64,000 nucleotides of DNA. It comes from Platanthera guangdongensis. Lineage: Eukaryota; Streptophyta; Magnoliopsida; Asparagales; Orchidaceae. The stretch is taken from contig CM077165.1 in NCBI GenBank assembly GCA_039583875.1, positions 68,498,757-68,562,756 of the forward strand, in the 5' to 3' direction. The position numbers and the translations under genes were made by a program. This document shows, one piece after another, positions 34,831 through 45,270 of this stretch; the stretch's first letter is position 1; every line of letters begins with the position of its first letter. A model generated the notes under the pieces. That model ran no database searches, had not been told where the DNA came from, and saw nothing but the letters and a program-made list of their open reading frames with translations.

Positions 34831-36868
34831 ATGGGTTCAGGAGAAAATCATAAGGAACTGGGTTCTATGAAATTACCCATACGCAGGAAAGAGATATTTG
34901 GAATCTGGAAAGAAAGGGTCAGGCTGTTTATGGAGGCTTCTGATCCAAGGATCTATATTACAGTAAAGGAAGGTCCTTATATTCCTATGAAGATTTCAGT
35001 TCTAGATGCAAACCAAAGAATTCCCAAGGAGTATTCAGAGATGACTAAGGATGAGATCATCCCGGCAACTATGGATAAAAGAGCCCAAAATATCATAGTA
35101 AGTGTCATTGATGATGCAACTTTCCAGAATTTGATTCACTGCAAGACCTCCAAGGAAATGTGGGATACTTTGATAGTCTACATGGAGGGTTCTGAAGAAG
35201 TCAAACAAGATAGAAAATCTATGCTGAACCAGGAATATGAGAGTTTCAAACAAGGAAAGTCTGACAGTATAACTGAGTGTTATAAAAAGTTCTATAAAAT
35301 AGTAAATGAGGTGATATCCTATGGAAGAATCTTCAGTATATATGAACTGAATGATAGATTCCTAAGATCCTTGATAAAGGATTGGGACACTAAGATTTGT
35401 GCCATTAGGGAAGTGGTCAAACTTGCAGATATCTCTCCACCCACTTTGTTTGGAAAATTGCTGTCATATGAGATGCAGCTGATGGCTAGGAAATAGGAAG
35501 AGAAAAGTGCAAAAGGGGAGCATAGAGAAAAGTCTGTGGACTTCAAGGTTGAAGCTACTAGGAAGAATAGGAGGATGTCTCCATCACCTCCTAAGATAGT
35601 TGCTGAAATTGCTTCAGATAATTCAGACAACCAAAGTTCAAATAGCAGTGACTCAGATCAAGACTTTGCTTCCTTCACAAAGCAGTTTCATAAGTTCCTG
35701 AAGAAGAAGCAGTGGAAGTCTAAGCCTTCCACATCTCAGCCTAAGGATGACTATTATCAAAAGAGGAAGTCATCCAGGAAGGACAAGAGCAGTTCTAAGC
35801 CAAGTATATCTACAACATCAAAGATAATTTTCTACTGCTGTAATAGGCCTGGACATGTTGTGGCTAAGTGTCCAGATAAAATAAAAGAGTCTGTTGATAA
35901 AAAGAAGATTCAACACCAGAGCAAGAAGGAAAAATCCTTAATTGATAAGAAGGAGAAGAGCTTGACAGACCAATCATCTTCAGAGTCAGAATCTGAAGCT
36001 GAGGCATAAATTGGTCTATATGCAGCAGATGAAGAAGATGAGTTTCTGCAAGTGCTGAACTCTATCTATGCACAAGAAGACCATCAGTGCAAGAGACTGA
36101 TGGCTGTGTCAGAAGAAGACAAGTGTCAGGATCAGCCTGGTCCTAGTAAGGTACAATGATTTTCCAGTAATTCAGATTGTAGTACTGGGTCAGAGTCAAC
36201 AACTTTTGCATCAAGTGATGTGGATGGGTCTGAGTTTGAAGGTGATATTCATCAACTTATAGATGAATATGGGGACTTGTTGCAGGAACTAAAGAAAAGC
36301 AAAAACCTGGCCAAAACTCTGGCTAAGGAAATTACAGATCTTAAGATGGCTGCATCTAATTCAGAGAAGTTGCTGGATCAGAAGTTGAATGAGATAGCCA
36401 GACTGAAAAACATTACTGTCATTCAGATGGGTACTATCACATTTAAGAATGATCAGATTAAAAGTCTGGAGAATAGACTTTAGAAAGAAAAGGAGATTGT
36501 AGTTAGTTTTTCTAAGCCAAAATCTGTATTACCCTTAATAGATGACTGTGTCACAAAAGGGTAAGGCAGGAATAGGCTTTAAGAAAACAGCATGGGCTGC
36601 CAAGTTCAATTCTAAATGCAAAGCCCCAACACAAAATAAGAAACCTGTTGTAAACAATTCAGCTAAGGTTGTACCTAAACAAAGGTATAACAAGTTTGAG
36701 TGTTGGTGTTGCGGCAAGGTATGCCACTTTGCCTTAGACTGTTGGCACAATACTAGTGTCAAGAAGTATAGCAGTCTGCCTGTTAGAAAAGCTGCAGGCA
36801 GATTTGTTAAATTTCAGGCTAACATGAACCAACGACCCAAAACTCATTTGGGTTCTAAGGTTAAGTAA
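34831..36868 (+). pseudogene. gag: S2 gag, decayed
   Basis: Starts at ATG 34831, 66 nt after the PBS, as in S3. 34831-35496 is a UBN2-like copia gag domain (SKEMWDTLIVYMEGSEEVKQ). The frame continues after a TAG at 35494 through a Lys/Ser-rich part with a knuckle-like motif near 35830 (CCNRPGHVVAKC; the first Cys of the usual spacing is not where expected). It then has a coiled-coil-like stretch at 36220-36483. A frameshift near 36540 leads to a CCHC knuckle (CWCCGKVCHFALDC, about 36705-36746) and the gag stop TAA at 36866. Stops at 35494, 36007 and 36481 inactivate it. Confidence 0.88.
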
Positions 36869-38064
36869 TTCTTTATTGCAGGTGAGTCCAAGTTTCCATG
36901 CCCTATATGGTACTTGGATAGTGGATGTTCCAAGTACATGACTGGAACAAGGGGGTTGCTGAAGGACTACTCACCTATCATGAATGGGCCTAAAGTAACC
37001 TTCGGTTGTTCAGAAATAGGAATCATCAAAGGATTTGGTAACATTTCTAATAACTAGATTACTATCTCTCAAGTGGCCTATATGAAGGGTTTGAAACACA
37101 ACCTTATAAGCATAAGTCAGTTGAGTGATTTAGGATATGACATTTCATTTATTAAGAATGGATGTCATATCAAAAGGTCAAGTGATCAAAAGGTCATATT
37201 GACAGAATATAGAAAAAGAAATGTGTACTGTCTTAACTTGAGTGTGAGAACAATGTTTCTCCTATTTGTCTTGTAGCTGATGAGAAAGCCTCTCATTGTG
37301 TTAAATGGCACAATAGGCTGGCCCATCTTAACTACAAGACTATTGGCCAACTCTTTACCAAAGAGTTAGTGAGGAATGGTCCTTAAGTTAAGTGTATAAA
37401 GGATGGGATATGCTCAGCTTGTCAAAAAGGCAAGTAGACCAAATCCTCCTTTCATAGCCTTGAAAACAAGGATTCAGTGAGGTGTCTATACCTCTTGCAT
37501 ATGGATCTATTTGGTCCTATACCAGTTCATAGTCTAGGTAGGAAGGTCTACACTTTTGTGGTGGTAGATGACTATTTTAGATATTCATGGGTGTTATTTT
37601 TGAGACAAAAATCTGAAACCCCAAGTGTTTTATATAGTTTTGTCAAACAAATTCAGAATGAGCTGGACAGTACAGTGGTCAAAATCAGAAGTGACCATGG
37701 CACTGAATTTTAATCTGAGAGTATGACAAGACTGTGTGAAGAATTTGGGATTTTTCAAGAATTTTCCTCACCTAGAACACCACAGCAAAATGGTATTGCT
37801 GAAAGGAAGAATAGAACACTGATTGAGGCTGGTAAAACTCTCTTGAGTGACACTTCTCTCCCAGAATATTTCTGTGCTGAGGCAGTAAACACTGCATGTT
37901 ATGTGATCAATAGGGCTACTATCACCAAAAGCCACAAAAAGACTCCCTATAAGATTATGAAAGGCAGAAAACCAAACTTATCCTATTTTAGGATCTTTGG
38001 TTGCAAGTGTTATGTCCTTAACAATGGCAAGTCTTATCTAACTAAGTTTGCTGCCAAATCCTAA
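36869..38064 (+). pseudogene. pol: S2 pol part 1: protease and integrase
   Basis: In the same frame as the end of gag, after one TAA. The protease has WYLDSGCSKYMTG (Asp-Ser-Gly active site) at about 36908-36946. The pre-integrase zinc region follows near 37300-37440 (HNRLAHLNYKTIG; CSACQKGK). The integrase core shows Asp in LLHMDLFGP (about 37500), Asp in IRSDHGTEF (about 37690) and Glu in NGIAERKNRTLIEA (about 37800), so the D-D-E triad is intact. Stops near 37056, 37274, 37383, 37434, 37711 and 38062, and frame changes, break it. Confidence 0.87.
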
Positions 38065-38118
38065 GATGGGATATTTGTTGGGTACAACAACAATAGTAAG
38101 GCTTATAGGGTCTACAAC

Positions 38119-39750
38119 TTGATTACTCAAGTTATAGAAGAGTTTGTACATGTTGTCTTTGATGAAACAAGACTGATTAACAGTGAGTTGCAAAGTAGTG
38201 CTTGCAGTTCTACAGGTATAAATGAGAGAATGGACAAGCTTACCATTACAGAAGATTCAACTGCAAATCAGGAAGTGGAAAATGGTGGCTGCTATCCAGG
38301 GGGAGTATATGACTCTCCAAATGCTGATGAAAACCAAGAGGTGCAGCATAATGAAGAGACTGGAGGTGTTCAACCTGAAGATAGACTACCTCCAGTTATT
38401 AGACACTTAAAGGATCATCCAGCAAATCAGGTAATTGGTGATCCAAGACAAGGAGTACAAACAAGGAGCAAGAATCTGAACACAGTTCTTTTCTCTAGCT
38501 TCTTATCTCAAGTGGAACCCAAGAAATTTGAAGAAGCTATTCTAGACCCACATTGGATTGATGCGATGCAAGAGGAGCTGAATCAGTTCAGAAGGTGCAA
38601 GGTTTGGAAATTAGTTCCTAAACCAAAAGACCACAATATTGTTGGAACAAAGTGGATCTTTAGGAACACACTGGATGAGAATGAGATCATTGCGAAGAAC
38701 AAAGCAAGACTTGTTGTAAAAGGATACTGGCAGGAAGAGGGTATTGATTTTAATCAAACCTTTGCCCCAGTAGTAAGACTGGAAGCAATTAGGATGTTCC
38801 TAGCCTATGCAACATATCAAGGCTTTAAGGTATTTCAAATGGACGTAAAATCAGCATTCCTAAATGGAAATCTAAAAGAGGAAGTATATGTGGAGCAGCC
38901 CTCAGGTTTTGTTGATCCACTCTATCCTTATTATGTCTATAGACTTAGGAAAGCTTTGTATGGGTTGAAACAAGCCCCAAGGGCTTGGTATGAAACCCTG
39001 TCTACTTTCCTCATTGAGAACAAATTCTCAATGGGGAAAATAGATAAGTCTCTATTCCTAAGGGAGTCCAAAGGAAAGATTATCCTAGTCCAAATATATG
39101 TTGATGACATAATATTTGGGTCTACTGAAAGTAATCTTTGCAGAAAGTTTGCAAAACTTATGCAAGTAAAATTTGAAATGAGCAGTATGGGAGAACTTAA
39201 GTTCTTTTTGGGTCTCCATGTAAGACAGACTGAAGATGGCTTGTCCATATCCCAGTCTAAGTTCACCCAGGAGTTAATTAAGAAGTATGGTATGGAAACA
39301 TCCACTACCATGAGAACTCTAATGGGGACAAGTGTCTCTCTAAGCAAAGATGATGCAGGGAAACCTGTGGATGAAACTTTGTATAGAGGAATAGTTGGCT
39401 CCCTCCTTTATCTGACTGCTAGTAGACCAGATATCATGTATGCTACATGTGTCTGTGCTAGGTACCAATCATGCCCTAAAGAATCTCATATTACTATATT
39501 AAAAAGGATTTTGAGATATCTTAAGGGCACACCCAATCTAGGCCTTTGGTACCCTAGGAATGGAGATTTTCTACTGACAGACAATTCAGATACAAATTTT
39601 GCAGGTTGCAAAGAAGATAGAAAAAGCACTACAGACACCTGTCAATTTCTAAGAGGAAGATTGATGTCTTGGAGCAGTAAGAAGCAGACTACTGTGGCAA
39701 TTTCCATAGCTGAGTCTGAATATATGGCAGTAGGAAGTTGCTGTGCATAG
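38119..39750 (+). CDS. pol: S2 pol part 2: reverse transcriptase and RNase H, 543 aa
   Basis: Longest open pol frame in the window. RT motifs: [31 protein letters not shown] (catalytic Asp present, about residue 240), [14 protein letters not shown] and YVDDIIFGS (YVDD box, about 39099). RNase H starts near 39580 ([16 protein letters not shown]) and includes ESEYMAV. It ends at TAG 39748, a nonsense change inside RNase H: the same frame resumes directly in the next entry. All RT catalytic residues look intact. The upstream start is arbitrary, because RT is normally part of the polyprotein. Confidence 0.93.
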   Translation: MITQVIEEFVHVVFDETRLINSELQSSACSSTGINERMDKLTITEDSTANQEVENGGCYPGGVYDSPNADENQEVQHNEETGGVQPEDRLPPVIRHLKDHPANQVIGDPRQGVQTRSKNLNTVLFSSFLSQVEPKKFEEAILDPHWIDAMQEELNQFRRCKVWKLVPKPKDHNIVGTKWIFRNTLDENEIIAKNKARLVVKGYWQEEGIDFNQTFAPVVRLEAIRMFLAYATYQGFKVFQMDVKSAFLNGNLKEEVYVEQPSGFVDPLYPYYVYRLRKALYGLKQAPRAWYETLSTFLIENKFSMGKIDKSLFLRESKGKIILVQIYVDDIIFGSTESNLCRKFAKLMQVKFEMSSMGELKFFLGLHVRQTEDGLSISQSKFTQELIKKYGMETSTTMRTLMGTSVSLSKDDAGKPVDETLYRGIVGSLLYLTASRPDIMYATCVCARYQSCPKESHITILKRILRYLKGTPNLGLWYPRNGDFLLTDNSDTNFAGCKEDRKSTTDTCQFLRGRLMSWSSKKQTTVAISIAESEYMAVGSCCA

Positions 39751-40041
39751 CTATTGTGGATTCAGCACCAGCTAGAAGACTATGATATTCAGGTAAGTAG
39801 AACACCTTTGTTTTGTGATTCTACAAGTGCAATTTCTATTGCTAATAATCCTATTTCACATAGTAGGACTAAGCATATAGAAATTAGATACCATTTTCTT
39901 AGAGAATATGTAGAGAAAGAGGACATCTCTCTAGAATTTGTTAAAACAGATTATCAAATTGCAGATATGTTTACTAAGCCTCTAGATGAAACTAAATTCA
40001 ATAAGTTTAAAATTGAATTAGGAATGTTGAATATAGATTAG
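39751..40041 (+). pseudogene. pol: S2 RNase H C-terminus
   Basis: Continues the RT frame after the single TAG: LFCDSTSAISIANNPISHSR, TKHIEIRYHFLRE, DMFTKPLDETKF, ending at the natural pol stop TAG at 40039. Equivalent to the end of S1 pol. Confidence 0.9.
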
Positions 40042-40068
40042 TTTCATAAAATTGGCTAAGTAAAATTA

Positions 40069-40482
40069 TGTCGACACAAGGAGTTATCTGTGTCGACACA
40101 TAGAAGTGGTGTCGACATTACAGGGAAATGATGTCGACACATCTAGAAAATTGGTGTCGACACTTCAGAGAAGTAGTGTCGACACATCCAGAAGTGGTGT
40201 CGACACATCCAGAGGTGGTGTCGACACTTAGGATCAACACAGTTTTCGTCGAGTGAAGTATCGACTAATCGTCGAGCGCAAATGTATAAGTGTCGACACA
40301 TAGAAGTCAACACTTATGTCGAGACATTAGAAGTCTGTGCCGACACTTTTCAACAGTGTCGACACATTAAGAGAATTAAGACGTGCCTTTTCACCTTCGT
40401 TTTTAGAAATGTATAAATAGGTCAACAACATTGTCTGTCGACACACTCTCCATAGTTTCGAGACCAAAACTTTGTGTCGACA
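40069..40482 (+). repeat. GTGTCGACAC array between pol and env-like ORF of S2
   Basis: About fourteen copies of the same palindrome as in the S2 LTR, plus a few TCGTCGAG/TCGACTAATCG variants, in 410 bp. The array surrounds the TATA box at 40412. No ORF is seen across it. Confidence 0.95.
40412..40420 (+). promoter_or_regulatory. TATA box upstream of S2 env-like ORF
   Basis: TATAAATAG, about 100 bp before the ATG codons at 40521/40524, inside the palindrome array. It has the same array-then-TATA order as the LTR promoter. Candidate internal promoter; no transcript evidence is available here. Confidence 0.55.
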
Positions 40483-40520
40483 AATTCTCTCATCTAAATT
40501 CAAGATTTCTCTCAACCCTA

Positions 40521-43233
40521 ATGATGCCCAACCTTGAAGACAATGTCAATGAAGGATATGAGCTGGTACGCAATGCCTTTGACCATGAGGAGCATGAAAT
40601 TAAAGCTTTAGTAACCCTAATTTCAGAGAATGGGTTGGAGTTTCTGGTATCTGAACCAACTAAGATTTGGAAGAAAGAAACACTAGAATTCTTGGTGCTG
40701 CTACCCTAGATCAAACTGGACTCAAAATTAGATCCATAGTCCATGGAGTAAAGGTGAAAATCACCTAGAAGAGTTTAAGGAAAGTTCTTCACCTTCCAAG
40801 AACACAAGAAGAAGTAGATGTACCTGCTTCTAAGCTAAGGGAAGCACTTCAATGGTGTGGACTGGATTCCACCATGAAGATTGGCTCAGCTTTGAATACG
40901 AAAGGCATGAATATGCAAGGGAAGTTCCTGTCTGAAGTTGTAGGAAAAAGTGATTCTCTGTAAGCCAGGGGGCATGATAGGATTTATGACTATATGTTCA
41001 ACCTTATGACCAGAATAATCTACACACTAAATACTGATTGGTCAGCAGTAATATTTCAGAAGATTAAGGAAAGTATGAAGAAGACAAATCTGGGAAGAAT
41101 TATGAGCTTGTATTTAGTTGGAATAATATCTGAAGTGATGGAACAGTCAGCTGGTTCAAAGATTAACCATATGAGGAGAATGGACATAAGGATTATATCC
41201 AGATGGGATAGGGTCCTAACTAAGGATATGCCTGAGGAAGATAGGTAAGAGATTCCTGAGAAATCTACAGCACAAGAAGATATTCCTGCACAAGATCCTA
41301 AAGATGGTGCACAAGTGAAGGGGGAGCCTCATGTTGAGGAAGAGCCAATACACTTGGAAAGTGATATGGATACTCATACTATACTTGAGGTAATACATGA
41401 GGTTAATCAATCCATTCTTAATGATAAGGATGAGACACTAACTGAATTTTTGATTAATGTTGACCAGCCAACACAACTACACAGTCAAGTTCAAGATGTA
41501 ATCATGGAGGATACATCAGCAGTTGCTGATGCTCCAGAGATAAGAGAATCTCCAGTCCCTACTCAACAAGAATTCACCCTTGAAGAGTTGTTTCCAGATA
41601 TAATACAAACTGATTTTGAGAGGGAGAAAGCAGATTTTGATGGGGAGCAAGTTAACCTTAAGGAGGAGCAAGCTAACCTTGAGGGGGAGCAAGTAGGATC
41701 TCAGGGGGAGAAAGCAAGAGTTGAGGAGGAGCAAGTAACTCAGGCGGAGCAACCTAGGACAGACAAGAAATTGCATTCTAGTCCTAAGGATAGAGTTAAT
41801 ATAGCCAGTACCTCAGATTCTGAGGATGAAGAAGCTACAAGAGCTAAAAAGAGGAAGCTAATGGTCTTCAAAAGGAGAAGCCAAAGCTACAAGAAGGCAT
41901 TACAAACTGCTGCTCCACAACCTGCCCCAACAGCTGATTACAGCTCATTGTTGGTGGCCTTACAGATCAAGTTAGATGAGCAAAGGATTGCCATGGAGAA
42001 GTATCTGGATGAAACTCATAAGGATCTACAATTCTCTTTAGCTCAAGACATCAAATCTATACGATTTGAGGTGAATCAGAATAAGAAAGAAATGACTGAT
42101 TGTTTCCAAAAGGGTGGAAATGCTGTGGTTTTCCTTGCAACACATCAAGAGCAAATCATGACTCAAGTGTATGATATAACAGTGAAGCAAGGCTATATCT
42201 TAGAGAATCAAATTAGAATGAATGATAATCTGACCGAATCACATAATGTGATTGTTACAGAACTGAAGAATGTTGCAACTGCCCAGACTGATGACAAGGC
42301 TAAAACCAAGACAGAGTTTGATAAGGGGAAGTTTGATAAGGAATTACAAGAAGGTATAGCTGCTGTCAAATCAACTATTAAGCAATCTCAAAAGACTATC
42401 TCTGCACAACTACTAAAGTTAAAGTCTTTTTATAAAGATGGTGTTAATTTTCTGGATGAACAGATCAGCTTTCAAAAGGATGATCTCAGGGATCATTTGG
42501 CCAGAGAAGTCATAAAGGGGGAGAGAGTATTATTCAAAGCTGGCTCTGATCATGCTAAATGAATATCTAACAGCATCAGAGCCACACTTGGATATCCACC
42601 CCTCTGTGATGATGATAATGTGGCTGAGTCTGGTATACAACCTGCTTACTTAGAAGGGGTTCAAGCTGAAGTTTCTCAAGTTATCTATCCTCCAGTTGAT
42701 TTTGAGATGATTCACCAAGAAGTACAGTCTATGTACAGCCCTCTAGAAGGTGCTCAAAATATTATCCTTGAGAAAGTAGACAAGCCAGTGTCAGAGGCAG
42801 TTTTGAAGGAGCAAGAAGCTCTATTGTCTAAGAAAAGATTCAGAGAACAGGCATAATTGAAGCCTGATTTTGAGCAGTGGAGTCTAACATCAAGGAACAT
42901 TATATTAACTGCTTGGAAAGCTGTAAAGGACCAGACCCATGATAGGGGTAAATGGTACTCAGAACAAGAATGACAAAAGCATGAAGCCAGGCAAGAATCC
43001 ATAGTTCAATATAGAAGAAAGTCTAAAGCTCGGAAGCTTCCTCCTAATGCTCAGGAGCCAAGCAAATATTTCCCAAAGCCTTTTTATTACTTTGAAAGAC
43101 AAAGAATAAGGGCTGAAGAGCTTAAGAAGAAAGATCTAAAAGGCAAGAAGCCAGCTGATGATACTGATGCTCCTGTCCAAGCCAAGATCAAATCAGACAA
43201 AGGAATAGTTATCAAGGAGCCAGATCAGCCTTA
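40521..43233 (+). pseudogene. S2 env-like ORF (ORF3), broken
   Basis: Pieces collinear with S3: N-terminus 40521-40709 (EGYELVRNAFDHEEHEIKAL), 40994-41248 (IFQKIKESMKKTNLGRIMSL), a 415-codon frame at 41315-42562 with an acidic repeat region (41628-41757), a basic patch (KKRKLMVFKRRSQSYKKA) and a probable coiled coil, then 42620-42856. It ends in a tail with PKPFYYFERQR near 43076-43110, shared with S3. The ORF has stops at about 40707, 41246, 42560 and 42854 and a frame change before 40994. No membrane segment is visible. Function unknown. Confidence 0.8.
41628..41757 (+). repeat. Intragenic Glu-rich minisatellite in S2 env-like ORF
   Basis: Imperfect tandem units of about 24 bp, each with GGGGAGCAAGT or GAGGAGCAAG, encoding EEQANLEGEQV-type repeats of about eight residues. 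Probably extends a helical or coiled-coil part. Confidence 0.8.
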
Positions 43234-43476
43234 GATTAGATTTACTTGAGTTTACAACTTTGTAATCTTTAGTGTTTAAATCTATGTAAACTTTTGATAA
43301 AGAAACTTTTGTAGTTTGAACAAAACATTAATGATGCTCATTGTGTTAGCATTACTATTCTGTGATGATATATATGTTTTGTTTTAGTAATTTCCCTGTC
43401 ATATAATATTTTATACATCATAATGTGTATTTGTTATGAATGGTGTATATCATTGACTAAGGGTTATGACTTCTCA

Positions 43477-43489
43477 AAATAGGGGAGAT
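43477..43489 (+). other. S2 polypurine tract
   Basis: AAAATAGGGGAGA, adjacent to the 3' LTR start TGTTGGG. Confidence 0.9.
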
Positions 43490-45270
43490 TGTTGGGTACA
43501 TTGGAAAATGTGTACCAGATTTGAAGAAGCCTCACCGTATTCAATGATATACATCAAGGTGTATTTGATGTTGTTTTGAGTTTATATGTGCAGGTTAAGT
43601 AAATGCAGGAATGCAGAAAAATTTCTAAGTCCATGTGTCGACACCAGAAGAAGTTGTGTCGACCCTTATGAAGGATTGTGTCGACACTGGAGAAAAGCTG
43701 TGTCGACACTTGGAGCTAATTTTGTCGACACTTGGAAAGGATGTGTCGACACCTAAAGAAACTAAGTCGACATACAAATGCAGTGTCAACTCACAGAGAA
43801 GTTTAGTCGACATCAGCTGTGTCGACATGCAGAGGCAGTGTCGACACACGGTGAAGCATTGTCGACATAAATTGTGTCGACACCAAGAGGCAGTGTCGAG
43901 ACACAAAAGACTTTGTCAACACACTACAGAGTTTCAACAAAGTTAAAGAAAAGATGTAAATGTGTCGACACACAGAGGCAGTGTCGACACACAGAAGACC
44001 TTGTCGACATCAACTGTGTCGACACACAGCTAAGTTTCAACTATGTTAAAGAAAAGAAGTGATTGTGTCGACACACAAAATAAGTGTCGACACACAAAAT
44101 AAATGTCGACACATTCTACAGATACAGTGTCGAGAAGCAATATCAACAACAAAGGAGATGTGTCGACACCACCAAGGCATGTGTTGACACTTAGTCCACT
44201 TGTGTCGACACTTAGTCTACTTGTGTCGACACATGATGAAGTTCAGTCTCGACACTTTCAGACATAGACAGTATTTTAAGAAGTGACTGGATGATTTGAC
44301 AGCTGCCATTTCCAACCGGTCTTCTGCAACTGTCAAAGCTGTCAGAAGTTTGTTAGAAACCGGATCAGCCGGTTACCATGGAGGAAGTCTATAAAAAGGC
44401 ATTCTACTTCAATAGATAATGAGGATTGAAGAATCAAATAGAGAAGAAAGAGAACTGATAGAAGTAATAATACAGAAGATTTTTCGTAAGAAGATCTAAG
44501 AAGAAGTTGGAGAGAGAGAGCTCTATCTACTGAAGTGCAGTTGGTGAACCATGCTGCCAAGAAAGATTCAGATTGAGATCTGAATCTCAAGTCAGAAGCT
44601 GATTGAAGATCAACTTCTCAAGAGTTCAACCCTACTGAGTTCATATTCAAGAAGCTTTGAAGAAAGCTAAGAGAGGTTGTTCTCTGCCATCAGATTCTTC
44701 CAAGAACTAATCAAGAAGCCATCCATCCATTCTCTCTCTACCAGGGTGGTGGTAAAATACATTTGTTAATTCAATTTTATGTAGGATCTATTCTAGATCT
44801 GAGATGTAAGCCTGTGTTATAAAGGCTGAGTTGTAGGAGATTTAGATCTCTGAGTGGTAGGCCTTGTTGAAGGCTGAGGTAGGGCTGTGAGCCTGAGTTC
44901 TTGGAGATTGTATCTATGAGTTGTAGGCTTTCTGTAGGCTGAGGTATGGCAGATTGCCTGAGTTATAGGAGCCTTATTGGGTTCTGAGTTGTAAGATCTG
45001 AGGATCTGAGGTGAAGAGCAGAAGTTAGGCCAAATCTAGTACATTGCTAGATAGGCGAAGAGGGAAAGTGGATGTACGCAGGCCTTGGGGAACCACTATA
45101 AAAACTGTGTGCACTCTGTGATTGAATGTTGCTGTGAATGCTGTGCTGTGTTAGCTGTAGAATTTGCAGTTTCTTATTATTTAGCTAAACAGATTTTCTG
45201 CCTTAAAAAGAAAAAGGAATTACACCTATTCACCCCCCACCGTCTAGGTGGTTAGGCACTAATTCTTACA
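43490..45270 (+). repeat. S2 3' LTR, complete (1781 bp)
   Basis: TGTTGGGTACATT to CTTACA. U3 carries the palindrome array at 43635-44256 and TATAAAAAGG at 44390; R-U5 follows. The end sits directly against G4 LTR sequence (GAAAATAAGG), which is collinear with 54341 onwards. Confidence 0.93.
43635..44256 (+). repeat. GTGTCGACAC palindrome array in S2 3' LTR
   Basis: Same array as 33119-33740, with small indels (for example one extra unit near 44080-44110 and one unit less near 44020). Confidence 0.96.

Larger units (their letters stand above)
33049..45270 (+). mobile_element. S2: near full-length SIRE-like copia element
   Basis: 12.2 kb: truncated 5' LTR, PBS, gag, pol (protease, integrase, RT, RNase H), array plus TATA, env-like ORF, PPT and 3' LTR. 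Compared with the 3' LTR, the first about 70 bp of the 5' LTR are missing, and the left flank (G3 LTR) does not match the right flank (G4 LTR). A deletion therefore joined S2 to G3 and removed any left target duplication. Confidence 0.93.
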
